Origin: Gemmatimonadota bacterium
Lineage (GTDB): Bacteria; Gemmatimonadota; Gemmatimonadetes; Gemmatimonadales; Gemmatimonadaceae
DNA length: 49,255 nucleotides
NCBI GenBank assembly: GCA_002737115.1
Contig: NSHR01000030.1
Location: 1-49,255 of the forward strand
Reading direction: 5' to 3'
Part shown: positions 34,062-42,387 of the stretch, one piece after another
Position numbering within the stretch: the first letter of the stretch is position 1
How the letters are laid out: every line of letters starts with the position of its first letter
The notes under the pieces: generated by a model
What the model was told of the DNA's origin: nothing
Databases searched by the model: none
The model's input: only the letters and a program-made list of their open reading frames with translations
Position numbers and translations under genes: made by a program

Positions 34062-34979
34062 ATGCGTCGTCTATCCGTTGCCGTCATTGCGTCGGTCATC
34101 ACCAGCACGTTGGCCGCATCCTCTGCCCTCGCTCAAGGCGAATACGCCCTGCGCACCGCGTTCGAAGGCAAAACGGTCACCGTCAAACTGGACATGCCGG
34201 GTACGAGCCGCGGCGTGGACGTGTACCCCCAGGAAGCCATTCCGGTGTCTTTTCGCGACGTCGCCGATCGCACCAAGGACTTCACGGTCGCGCTCAAGAT
34301 GGGGCAGCAGGTGATGGTCACGAAGATCGTCGTCAAGCGCGACCTCATTGAATTCCAGCTTGGCGGGGGCGGATACGGCACGCTGTTTGACAACGCCGGT
34401 TCCGACATCTCGGCGTCCCAGGCCGGCGAAAGCCAGCGGGAACGCGCCCTGCGGGACTCGGTCAAAACAGCACCAAACGCGGCGAAGAAAAAGGCCTTCG
34501 AGCGGGAACTGAACGACACACGGTCCGCGCGCGAACGGGAAAACACGCAAGCGCGTGCGCAGGCGGCACAGGCGAACGAGTTGCGCGAGGTCAACTTGCG
34601 ATCGAAACGTTCAGTCAGCGGCAGTCGCTTCAACATCCGGTACAAGCCCGCCGTGCCGTCGGACGCGATGACCCCCGCGGGCGTGATGCAAGCCCTTGCC
34701 GCCTATATCGATTTTCCGGGCGTCGCGATGACCAGCGCGCCCATGGCGGCGGACAACGCTGGCAGTCGGCCGGCGGCCGGCGGCAGTGCGCTCGCGTCGG
34801 TGCGTCAAGGCCTGTTGCTCGCTGACGTCGAGGCGCTGCTCGGCCCCGCCAATACGGCCAGCGAATCGAAGGAAGGCGTGCTCACGCTCATGAAGCGCAG
34901 CTATATCCACGACGGCAAGAAAGTGGTCGCGTCGTTCGTGAATGGGGTGCTGATCGATTACGCGATCGGGCCGATCTGA
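34062..34979 (+). CDS. Secreted coiled-coil protein of unknown function
   Basis: 305 aa from ATG 34062. The signal peptide ends near SALAQG. Residues 25 to about 105 look like a beta-rich domain (FEGKTVTVKLDMPGTSRG). A highly charged helix of about 80 residues follows (KKKAFERELNDTRSARERENTQ), and then a C-terminal part whose SVRQGLLLADVEALLGPA and KKVVASFVNGVLIDY recall a SmpA/OmlA-like small domain. I cannot assign a function. Confidence 0.75.
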   Translation: MRRLSVAVIASVITSTLAASSALAQGEYALRTAFEGKTVTVKLDMPGTSRGVDVYPQEAIPVSFRDVADRTKDFTVALKMGQQVMVTKIVVKRDLIEFQLGGGGYGTLFDNAGSDISASQAGESQRERALRDSVKTAPNAAKKKAFERELNDTRSARERENTQARAQAAQANELREVNLRSKRSVSGSRFNIRYKPAVPSDAMTPAGVMQALAAYIDFPGVAMTSAPMAADNAGSRPAAGGSALASVRQGLLLADVEALLGPANTASESKEGVLTLMKRSYIHDGKKVVASFVNGVLIDYAIGPI

Positions 34980-35031
34980 TGGCGCGAACGGCGTTGGTGT
35001 GGACCGGCGCCGCCGCAGGAAGCAGGAGCAA

Positions 35032-35463
35032 CTAGCGCCCGATGCGCTCCACCCACGGGAGCGCATCGAAGCCGGCATCGAGACTCATGAGACGGCGCAC
35101 GCCGCGCCGTTTCATGATCGCGGCATGTACGGCATCACGGGCCGACAACGACGTCACCCTGAGCATGAGTGTCTTGGCTTGCTCTACGTCTGCCAGCTCG
35201 ACAGGAAAGATCTCGTCCACCACACCGTGGAGCGCGTCGAACGCCGATTGTATCGCGTCGGGGCGACGAATGGCGAAATAGCGGTGGAGGATTTCCTGAA
35301 AGACCTCGGCGTCCGTTACCAACCGATCGCCGCGAGCAATCGCGTCCTCAAGCATGCGCCGCACGGTCTCCTTGTGCGGATGCGGCGCCCCGATGAGATA
35401 CATCGGCACGTTCGAATCGATGAAGACCGTGCTCTCCGGCTCGAGCAATTCCCGGCTGATCAT
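35032..35463 (-). CDS. vapC: PIN-domain toxin (VapC family)
   Basis: A 143-aa PIN domain with acidic residues D16 (TVFIDSNVPMY), Glu in TDAEVFQEIL, Asp in SARDAVHAAIM and Asp in MSLDAGFD. ATG 35463 overlaps the antitoxin stop by four bases, so the pair is translationally coupled. The product is expected to be an RNase blocked by the ribbon-helix-helix antitoxin encoded just upstream. Confidence 0.9.
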   Translation of the reverse strand: MISRELLEPESTVFIDSNVPMYLIGAPHPHKETVRRMLEDAIARGDRLVTDAEVFQEILHRYFAIRRPDAIQSAFDALHGVVDEIFPVELADVEQAKTLMLRVTSLSARDAVHAAIMKRRGVRRLMSLDAGFDALPWVERIGR

Positions 35464-35738
35464 GCGCCGGAGCCCGGCGATTCATCCACGCCGTCCAGCA
35501 GATAGCCGGACTCGATCTCCGTGAGCATGCTGGGCAACGAGCCTACCGGATACCCGCCCTGCGCCGCCTCGCGAACCACCGACAGTTTTCGACGCGGATC
35601 AGCCGCCGGAGCATCCCGGCGCGCCGCCCGCAGCGCCTGTCGCACCCATTCGGCCACCGTCATCCGCTGACGTTCGGCCACCCGGCGAATCTCGGCGAAT
35701 TCGTCGTCTTCGAGGAGGACCTGCAGGCGTTGAGTCAT
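35460..35738 (-). CDS. vapB: Ribbon-helix-helix (CopG-type) antitoxin
   Basis: 92 aa. An N-terminal RHH DNA-binding domain (TQRLQVLLEDDEFAEIRRVAERQRMT, then VAEWVRQALRAA) precedes a flexible acidic tail for toxin binding. The region upstream has repeated ATGAGT/ACTCAT motifs that suit autoregulation by this dimeric protein. It is divergent from a second, Phd-type module 119 bases away. Confidence 0.9.
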   Translation of the reverse strand: MTQRLQVLLEDDEFAEIRRVAERQRMTVAEWVRQALRAARRDAPAADPRRKLSVVREAAQGGYPVGSLPSMLTEIESGYLLDGVDESPGSGA

Positions 35739-35769
35739 GTAATGAGTCTATACTACTCATAATAATGAG
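35731..35769. promoter_or_regulatory. Probable operator of the RHH antitoxin
   Basis: TGAGT-type half-sites occur at 35731, 35742 (ATGAGT), 35755 (ACTCAT, inverted) and 35764 (ATGAGT), about 10-13 bases apart. They cover the antitoxin start codon and its likely promoter. This is the arrangement expected for cooperative RHH binding. Confidence 0.6.
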
Positions 35770-35831
35770 TCTACGATGGAAGCTCACAATCTCAGCCGCA
35801 CGTGGAATAGACCGCCAGCCGATTGCGAGTA

Positions 35832-35847
35832 TAGTCTGACCAGACTA
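35832..35847. promoter_or_regulatory. Probable operator of the Phd-type antitoxin
   Basis: TAGTCTGACCAGACTA is a near-perfect 16-bp palindrome, eleven bases before ATG 35858, overlapping the likely promoter of the plus-strand module. Confidence 0.6.
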
Positions 35848-35857
35848 GACTGATGGT

Positions 35858-36145
35858 ATGCCTGACGAATACTCGCTCTACGAAGCCAAGGCCAAGCTGT
35901 CGGCGCTGGTGAAGCAAGTACGGGAAGGACGTACCGTCATCATCACCGTACATGGCCAGCCAGCCGCCGAGCTACGGCCCATCGATCCCGCCACACGACC
36001 GCACACGCTCGAGGAGCGGGTCGCGGAGTTGAGCTCGCGTGGCGTGCTGTTGCCGCCGAAGCGACCCGCACGCAGCGATACTGTGTATCCCGTGGGCCCA
36101 CGAAAGGCCGGCGCGCTTCGTCGCTTTCTCGACGAGCGCGAATGA
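35858..36145 (+). CDS. Phd/YefM-type antitoxin
   Basis: 95 aa. The N-terminal Phd fold reads YSLYEAKAKLSALVKQVREGRTVIITVHGQPAAEL, the standard opening of these antitoxins. The C-terminal part is basic/Pro-rich and would bind the toxin. The stop overlaps the PIN toxin start (ATGA). Confidence 0.92.
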   Translation: MPDEYSLYEAKAKLSALVKQVREGRTVIITVHGQPAAELRPIDPATRPHTLEERVAELSSRGVLLPPKRPARSDTVYPVGPRKAGALRRFLDERE

Positions 36146-36522
36146 GCACGGCGTACATCGACAGCTCCTGCGTTGTCGCCGCGGCGTTCGGCGAGTCCGG
36201 CGCCAAACCGATGCTCGCGCGACGCCGGAGCTTTTCACTTGTCGTCTCATCCACGTTGCTCGAGGCTGAAGTGTTCAGCGCACTTCGGCGCGAACAGTGC
36301 GAGATCACCGACGCGTTTCACGCCGACCTGTCGCTCATCGCGCCCGACCGCGCACTCTCCGACGAGATCGCGCGCGTGCTAGAGGCCGGATATGTGCGCG
36401 GCGCCGACTGCTGGCATCTGGCCACCGCCCTGTACCTGTCACCCGATCCGTCCGCGCTCACGTTTCTCACGCTCGATCTGGCGCAGCGTAACGTCGCGAA
36501 AGCACTGGGATTTCAGACGTAA
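36142..36522 (+). CDS. vapC: PIN-domain toxin (VapC family)
   Basis: A 126-aa PIN domain with D7 (AYIDSS), Glu in LLEAEVFSAL, Asp in RGADCWHLATAL and Asp in LTLDLAQRN. It is coupled to the Phd-type antitoxin by a four-base overlap. It is the third PIN toxin in this window; its sequence is not closely similar to the other two. Confidence 0.92.
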   Translation: MSTAYIDSSCVVAAAFGESGAKPMLARRRSFSLVVSSTLLEAEVFSALRREQCEITDAFHADLSLIAPDRALSDEIARVLEAGYVRGADCWHLATALYLSPDPSALTFLTLDLAQRNVAKALGFQT

Positions 36523-36694
36523 GCGACTCCCGCACGTCACGCTCCCGCGCCGCGCACGTGCTTACGGAGGCTGAGGTACGCGGTTTACCGATTTATAGAC
36601 AAAATAAGAGCGCGCCATGACCGTTTCGCTCGTAAACTGAGAACACCTCGCACGCGACCAACGCACCACCACCTCGGCACAACTCGCTTCCCAC

Positions 36695-37660
36695 ATGACG
36701 CCTCACACCGTGAAATCCGCCGGCATCGCTGCTCTCGTCTGCGCTGTCGTTGCGCTCCGCCTCGCCACGCCGTCGGCGGCCCAGCCGCCGTCGTCGCGCA
36801 CCGCGAGTGGTTTGCAGCGCTTGCTCGATGCCGAGTTGGCTCGAATACCCGGCACGGCGGGCGTGTGGGTGAAGCACTTGACCACGGGCGAAGAGGCGGC
36901 GGTGAACGCCGACCGGGTCTTCAACAGCGCGAGCGTGATCAAGATCCCGGTAATGCTGCTGGCGTTCCAGCTCGCCGACCAGGGCAAGCTGTCACTGACC
37001 GAGCGCATCACGATCCAGGCGGCTGATGTGCGCGGCGGCTCGGGCGTGTTCCGTTATCACGATGCCGGACTGCAGCCCACGCTTCGCGACGTGCTGCTGC
37101 AAATGATCATCACGAGCGATAACACCGCGACCGACCTCGCGATCGGGAAGGTCGGCGGCATCGGCCCGGTAAACGCCATGATTAAGCGTGCGGGTTACGA
37201 TCCCCTGCAGCTCACGATGACGACCGGTGAGCTGTTCGCGAAGTATGGAGCGCTGCAGGCAACCCAGCGCGACGACAAGACGATCAACGATCCGGCATTC
37301 TGGCTGGGCAGCATGACCCCACGCGCCACGGGGCGCATGCTCGAGGACATTCAGCGGTGTAGCGATGGCGCACGGCCCGCGGTGGCGTCAAAGGCGGCGT
37401 GCGCCGACATGCTGCAAATGTTCAGAGCGCAGCAATCGGGCGCGCGTCGGTTGCCGCATTTCCTCGCGGTGCCGGTGGGCCACAAAACCGGTGACTTTCC
37501 GCCGGTGCTCGCGAACGATGTGGGCATCATCTACGCGCGAAGCGGCCCGATCGTGGTCGCGTTCTTCCTCAACGGCATCCGCGGCTCGTACGCTGAGGCC
37601 GAGGATCACATTGGGCGCGTGGCGCAGCTGATCGTGGAGTACTTCGACGGCGTGGAGTAA
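36695..37660 (+). CDS. Class A beta-lactamase-like serine hydrolase
   Basis: 321 aa with a signal peptide ending near PSAAQ. The active-site motifs are S80-V-I-K83 (SxxK), S141-D-N143 and K264-T-G266. A Glu at 179 (TTGELF) falls about where the deacylating Glu166 should be, but the usual Asn four residues later is missing. It may be a true beta-lactamase, or a peptidase or D,D-carboxypeptidase-like relative. It is convergent with another serine hydrolase. Confidence 0.88.
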   Translation: MTPHTVKSAGIAALVCAVVALRLATPSAAQPPSSRTASGLQRLLDAELARIPGTAGVWVKHLTTGEEAAVNADRVFNSASVIKIPVMLLAFQLADQGKLSLTERITIQAADVRGGSGVFRYHDAGLQPTLRDVLLQMIITSDNTATDLAIGKVGGIGPVNAMIKRAGYDPLQLTMTTGELFAKYGALQATQRDDKTINDPAFWLGSMTPRATGRMLEDIQRCSDGARPAVASKAACADMLQMFRAQQSGARRLPHFLAVPVGHKTGDFPPVLANDVGIIYARSGPIVVAFFLNGIRGSYAEAEDHIGRVAQLIVEYFDGVE

Positions 37661-37682
37661 ACGCCGCCACTACTTGCGGCGT
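37661..37682. terminator. Short hairpin between convergent hydrolase genes
   Basis: ACGCCGC and GCGGCGT form a 7-bp stem with an eight-base loop. It starts one base after the class A-like gene's stop and overlaps the end of the convergent gene. Confidence 0.45.
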
Positions 37683-39091
37683 GTCGCGACTTGGCGTTGG
37701 CCGCCGGCTTCCACGACCAGTCGTTCGATGCCTCCTGCATCACCTTCGAACGTGACCGCAATCTTGCTGCCGCGCAGCAAGAAACGCGTGGCGGTCACTG
37801 GCAGCAACTCAGTGATGGTCGACTGGCCGTTCTGCTGAAACGCGAGAGCCCGACCGATGCGGCTGACGGTGATGGTCGCCCCACCGACACTGTAGCTACC
37901 CACATAGCTGGTGAGCAGCGTCTCGGCGACGGCGATGCCTTTCGTCTCGGCACGAGGGATGTAGTTCTCGCCGCGCAAGAGTTTGAGCGCGGCATAGACG
38001 ATCTCCGATTGCACGGGCGGGGTCCCATCGGGAAGGAAGTCGGAATTCGTCATGTAGTACACGCCGACCTTCGCATCGAGGTCGCCGATCAGGAACGCGC
38101 GCTGTCCCGCGATCGCGCCGCCGTGGTGGATGAGCGTGTGCCCGCTCGCGGTGTCATGCACCATCCAGAATCCAAATCCATAATCTCCACCGAAGCGCGC
38201 CGTGTGCATCTCGTGCACGGACGCCTCTGACAGGATGCGCTTGCCCTGAAAGACGCCGCCGTTGAGCTGCGCAATGAGGTAGCGAGCCATGTCCGCCGCC
38301 CTGAGATAGATGTCACCGGCAGGATAGACGTCGAAGTGCACCTGCGCCACCGGCGCTGGTTTGCCGAAGGTGCCGCCGGCGCTGTACGGAAGCGCCATGC
38401 GTTCAACCATCTCAGGCGATGGATAGACCGGATGCGGCGTGGTCACGCCGAGTGGCATCAGGATGTTGTCAACCATGTACTTCTCGTACTCGACGCCGGA
38501 GATCTTCTGCACGAGCAGTCCTGCCGTCCCGTACGCAAAGTTGTTGTACTCCCACTTCGTCTCGGGGGCACGCACCCAGGTCAGTGCGGATGTAAAACCC
38601 TCGAGGGTGCTCGGTAGTCTCCGACCCCAGATTGGTTGCGTCTCCGCGCCGTTCTTCAGGCCAGACCAATGGGAGAGAATGTGCGTGAACGTGACCGGCG
38701 TGGAGCTCGAATCCTTCACCTTGGCATCGCCGAGGTACCTATTGATCGGCTCGTCCAGCTTGAGCTTTCCCTGCTCGGCGAGTTGCATCACGGCCGTTGC
38801 CGTGACCGACTTGAACGAAGATCCGGTGCTATAAATCGTCTCAGTGGTCGCCGGCGTCTTGGTGCGCATGTTGGCGTACCCGAACGCTGCGGTCCAAACG
38901 ATCGAGTCGCCGCGCACCAGCGCGATAGACATCGACGGAATGCCATTGTCGCGCAATGTCTTCTCGACCAGGCCGGTCAACACCGTTTTCGTTTTCTGGA
39001 GATCGAATCGGCCACTCTGCGCGAACGCCGGCGATGCGGGCACGATGAGAAGCGCGAGGATGGCGAGCCGGCCAGCGGGCAGCTGTTTCAT
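37670..39091 (-). CDS. Periplasmic serine hydrolase (class C beta-lactamase/D-peptidase family)
   Basis: 473 aa with a signal peptide ending near PAFAQS. Motifs are S91-S-F-K94 (SxxK), Y182-N-N184 in place of YxN, and HHGG in place of KTG, as in the beta-lactamase family of esterases and D-aminopeptidases. The last 100 residues form a beta-rich DUF3471-like region (YVGSYSVGGATITVSRIG). It is last in the operon with the D-aminoacylase-like and dipeptidase-like genes, overlapping the former by four bases. Confidence 0.9.
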   Translation of the reverse strand: MKQLPAGRLAILALLIVPASPAFAQSGRFDLQKTKTVLTGLVEKTLRDNGIPSMSIALVRGDSIVWTAAFGYANMRTKTPATTETIYSTGSSFKSVTATAVMQLAEQGKLKLDEPINRYLGDAKVKDSSSTPVTFTHILSHWSGLKNGAETQPIWGRRLPSTLEGFTSALTWVRAPETKWEYNNFAYGTAGLLVQKISGVEYEKYMVDNILMPLGVTTPHPVYPSPEMVERMALPYSAGGTFGKPAPVAQVHFDVYPAGDIYLRAADMARYLIAQLNGGVFQGKRILSEASVHEMHTARFGGDYGFGFWMVHDTASGHTLIHHGGAIAGQRAFLIGDLDAKVGVYYMTNSDFLPDGTPPVQSEIVYAALKLLRGENYIPRAETKGIAVAETLLTSYVGSYSVGGATITVSRIGRALAFQQNGQSTITELLPVTATRFLLRGSKIAVTFEGDAGGIERLVVEAGGQRQVATRRK

Positions 39092-40794
39092 TGAGCCGCG
39101 CCCCGTGCTGCGCTTGGTGCCGCGGCACCGGGTCCACGCAACACGTGCCCGGGCTTGGCCCCGGTGTGCGTGCCGCGATCGATTACAAGCACACCGTTTA
39201 CCAGCACGTACTCCACACCACTGGCGAGTTCCGTTGGCTTCTCGTACGTCGCGCGATCGTTTAGCGCCTCGAGATCGAACACGGTGACGTCGGCCCAGGC
39301 ACCAACGCGAATCACTCCGCGATCAGACAGTCGCATGCGCGTGGCCGGCCACGACGTCATCTTGCGCACGGCCTCCTCGAGCGTGATCACCTTCCGCTCC
39401 TTCACATATCGCGAGATGACCCGAACGCTGTTGCCGAAGCCTCGCGGATGTGGAAACGCCGACGGATCCTCGACACCGACCTGCGCCACCGCTCCCGCAT
39501 CGCTGCCGATGCTCGTCCACGGGAAGCGCAGTGCCGTCTCGATGTCGGGCTCCGACATCATGTGATAGACCGCCATCACGCGCGCACTGCCCTGCATGAC
39601 CAAGTCCCACGCGGCATCGGGCGGTTCCTTGCCCATCTCCTTCGCGATCTGCGCGATCGACTTGTTGCGGTACCGCTCGTTGGCGGGATTCTGCGCATTC
39701 ACCAGCACCACACCGTCCCAGCCGCCGGCCGCCTCGATGATGTTCCACCATCCCGGCGAGCCGGTGAGCACTTCGCCCTTGAGTCGCGCGCGCGTGATCG
39801 GATCGGCGAGACGGGCCCGTAGCGAATCGCGCCCACCCTCGAACGCCCAGCTGGGAATGGTTGCCTCGAGTCCGGTGCCACCGGCCGTGTACACATACAG
39901 GTCGGCCGCCACATCCACATTGCGCGCGCGTGCCGCCTCGACCACCTGACGCACGGAGTCCATCAGGATACCCCAACCCGGCTGGTGCGCCACCTTGAGA
40001 TGGAACACCTCGACCGGCAGCCCCGCACGTTCACCGATCTCGATAGCCTCGCGCACCGACTGCACCACCTCCTTGCCCTCGCCGCGTATATGGCTCGCAT
40101 ACACACCGCCGTACTTCGCCGCGATCTCGGCCACCGCGACCAGTTCGTCCGTTTGCGCGAAGCTCGACGGCGGATAGATCAGCGCCGTGGTCATGCCCAT
40201 CGCGCCGGCACGCATAGCGGTATCCATGATCGCCCGCATGCCATCGAGCTCCGCACGATTCGGTGCGCGCGACGATTGTCCCAGCACCGCGGTGCGCGCT
40301 TGCGCTTCGCTGAAGTAGCTGCCGAAGTTGATGCTGATGCCCTGCCGCTCGAGCGTGGCGAAGTACTCGGGAATCCGCGCCGCCGCCACCGGAGTGCCGC
40401 CTTCGCCGCCAATGGCGGTGGTCACGCCCATGCGCAACTTGTTCTCGGCGAGCCCGCCGCGCGGCAGCACACTGCCCGACTGGTCCATCATGTCGATCCA
40501 GCCCGGCGACACATACTTCCCCGTCGCGTCAATCTCGCGGCGCCCTCGGCCGGTCACGCGTCCAACGCGCACAAACCGGCCGTCGCTGATGGCCACGTCG
40601 GCCAGAATCCATGGATTCCCCGACCCGTCGAGCACGCGGCCATGGCGAATGACCACGTCGTACACGCTGTCGACGTCGGCCAGCGACGCAACCGGTTGAA
40701 GCGCCGGTTGAAGCTGGCGCGGTGAGCCCGAGGTGCCGCCAGGAAGCGCGCAACCGGCAAGGAGCAGGCACGTTACGAGACGATACATGGTCAT
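39088..40794 (-). CDS. N-acyl-D-amino-acid deacylase-like amidohydrolase, lipoprotein
   Basis: 568 aa. The lipobox LLLAGC (C15) anchors it in the membrane. The amidohydrolase core opens with YDVVIRHGRVLDGSGNPW, but where HxH should bind metal it reads SPGWIDMMDQSG, with no histidine. Later motifs SHIRGEG, FHLKVAH and GSDAGAV are kept, and the C-terminal WADVTVFDLEAL is typical. It may be a divergent subfamily with a single metal site, or have lost activity. Both ends overlap neighbours by four bases. Confidence 0.88.
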   Translation of the reverse strand: MTMYRLVTCLLLAGCALPGGTSGSPRQLQPALQPVASLADVDSVYDVVIRHGRVLDGSGNPWILADVAISDGRFVRVGRVTGRGRREIDATGKYVSPGWIDMMDQSGSVLPRGGLAENKLRMGVTTAIGGEGGTPVAAARIPEYFATLERQGISINFGSYFSEAQARTAVLGQSSRAPNRAELDGMRAIMDTAMRAGAMGMTTALIYPPSSFAQTDELVAVAEIAAKYGGVYASHIRGEGKEVVQSVREAIEIGERAGLPVEVFHLKVAHQPGWGILMDSVRQVVEAARARNVDVAADLYVYTAGGTGLEATIPSWAFEGGRDSLRARLADPITRARLKGEVLTGSPGWWNIIEAAGGWDGVVLVNAQNPANERYRNKSIAQIAKEMGKEPPDAAWDLVMQGSARVMAVYHMMSEPDIETALRFPWTSIGSDAGAVAQVGVEDPSAFPHPRGFGNSVRVISRYVKERKVITLEEAVRKMTSWPATRMRLSDRGVIRVGAWADVTVFDLEALNDRATYEKPTELASGVEYVLVNGVLVIDRGTHTGAKPGHVLRGPGAAAPSAARGAAQ

Positions 40795-41963
40795 GCCGTC
40801 CAGATCTGCGTGAGCACGCGACGGAAATTGCCGCCGAGAATGCCCTCGATATTCGCGTCGCTGTACTTCCGGCGGATGAGGCCTTCTGCCAGATCAAACA
40901 TGCGCCGGGGATGGTTCAGCCCCTCGATGTCGATCTTTTCCCGGAAGCCATAGCTGCCTTTGTAGCCAGCGCGCAGCTGCTTGTTGAGCTCCGCCGGCAT
41001 GGCGTCATACCCGTACAGATCGATATCGCTGCCAACGCCGAGATGCTCTGGTCCGATCAGTTTCGACACGTGATCGAAGTGGTCGAGCGCATGCTCGATA
41101 GTGGTCGGCTCCTTGTCGCGCACGAACATACGTACGCCGGTAATGCCGATCACGCTGCCGCTCTTCTTGACCGCAAGGATCGCTTCATCGGTCTTGTCAC
41201 GCGGATGTCCATTGGCGAGCACGCGGCAATTCGAGTGCGTGATCAACACCGGCTTCTTCGAGAGCTCGAACGCATCGAGGGTGGTGCGATCGCCGCAATG
41301 CGACACATCGATCGCCATACCGACCTTGTTCATGCGATCGATGATGGCCGCGCCGAAGTCGCTGATGCCCTCGTCGCGACGCTCCGTCGCCCCGTTGCCG
41401 ATCAGATTGCGGCTGTTGTAGGTGAGCTGCGACACCCGCTGCCCGAGGTTGTAGAAGAAGTTCACATCGTCGGGACGACGGAAGTGCTGCGCGTTCTGCA
41501 AACCGAGGATCACCGCAATCTTTTTCGAGGCCTTCACACGCGCGAAGTCTTGCATCGAGTCGATCCGCATGAGGCGCTCGTCGCTTCCGGCGATGAAGGC
41601 ATTCCATCGCGAGAAGAATTCGAGCGCCTGCTCGTACGCGTTCGCTCCGCCAAGTCCGACGGCAGGGTGGAATACGTTGATACCCGAGTCGAGGAAGACC
41701 TTGAACTCCGCCTCGGTGAACGTCTCCGGATTGGCCTCCCACTTTGCCTGATCAGGGAAGTTCAGCGTGAACACGCTCAGCATGTCGATCACGAGCGAGC
41801 GCTGCACAAGTGAGATGGCGCGCGCGGAGTATTGCGGCGCGGGTTGCCCGAAGAGTTGGTAGCGACCGAGGTTGATCATCGGGGCTGCGACGGTCGCTAT
41901 GCCCACCGCGGCGGCCTGCACCAGCAGGGTGCGACGGGAGATCGAAGGAGTCTGGTCTGCCAT
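40791..41963 (-). CDS. M19 renal-dipeptidase-like protein, Tat exported, metal ligands incomplete
   Basis: 390 aa with a twin-arginine signal (SISRRTLLVQAAAVG). The membrane-dipeptidase fold is recognisable by DVSHCGDRTT (H221) and ITHSNCR (H242). The first metal motif HxD is replaced by VIDMLSVF, and the bridging Glu by Gln155 in GLQNAQHF. Active M19 enzymes cleave dipeptides, including those with D-residues, using two zincs. This protein may use one metal or act on something else. Confidence 0.87.
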   Translation of the reverse strand: MADQTPSISRRTLLVQAAAVGIATVAAPMINLGRYQLFGQPAPQYSARAISLVQRSLVIDMLSVFTLNFPDQAKWEANPETFTEAEFKVFLDSGINVFHPAVGLGGANAYEQALEFFSRWNAFIAGSDERLMRIDSMQDFARVKASKKIAVILGLQNAQHFRRPDDVNFFYNLGQRVSQLTYNSRNLIGNGATERRDEGISDFGAAIIDRMNKVGMAIDVSHCGDRTTLDAFELSKKPVLITHSNCRVLANGHPRDKTDEAILAVKKSGSVIGITGVRMFVRDKEPTTIEHALDHFDHVSKLIGPEHLGVGSDIDLYGYDAMPAELNKQLRAGYKGSYGFREKIDIEGLNHPRRMFDLAEGLIRRKYSDANIEGILGGNFRRVLTQIWTA

Positions 41964-41971
41964 AGGAGGGC

Positions 41972-42268
41972 TCAGCGCGCTGGGGCGATGCGGGTGAAGG
42001 TGTGGCCAAGGAGTTGGAGCGCGGCAATGCGACCGTTGCCATCCGGCTTGAACGTGATGCTGCCTTCGCCGTTCTGGCGATGGACCCAGCGCGCGTGGAA
42101 CGTCTCGTACTGCCAGTGCGAGAGGTCACCATCGTACGCGGAACCGAAGCGGGCAACGGCCGCCGGGGTCGCCGGCCCGAGTTGCGCGTGGGCAGCCGTG
42201 GCGGCGAGTGGACCAGCGCCGGCAAGCCAGCAGGCGGCGAGGCCGGCGGCAGAACGTCGTAGAGGCAT
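41972..42268 (-). CDS. Small secreted protein resembling half of a DUF3471 domain
   Basis: 98 aa from ATG 42268 with a signal peptide ending near ATAAHAQ. The rest (DGDLSHWQYETFHARW, then ITFKPDGNGRIAALQLLG) resembles the C-terminal half of DUF3471, the beta-rich domain normally attached behind serine hydrolases. It is eight bases before the dipeptidase-like gene and in the same operon. It is either a free-standing accessory domain or what is left of a larger hydrolase. Confidence 0.7.
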   Translation of the reverse strand: MPLRRSAAGLAACWLAGAGPLAATAAHAQLGPATPAAVARFGSAYDGDLSHWQYETFHARWVHRQNGEGSITFKPDGNGRIAALQLLGHTFTRIAPAR

Positions 42269-42387
42269 GGCGTGGCCTTTGTATACAGGATTGAACACTA
42301 AGATCGCGCCAACGTACGGCCTCTCGGTGCTCACAGCAAGACGTCGTGCCCTACCGCGCGGTTAGCCGCCTCACCACCAGCTGCTCA

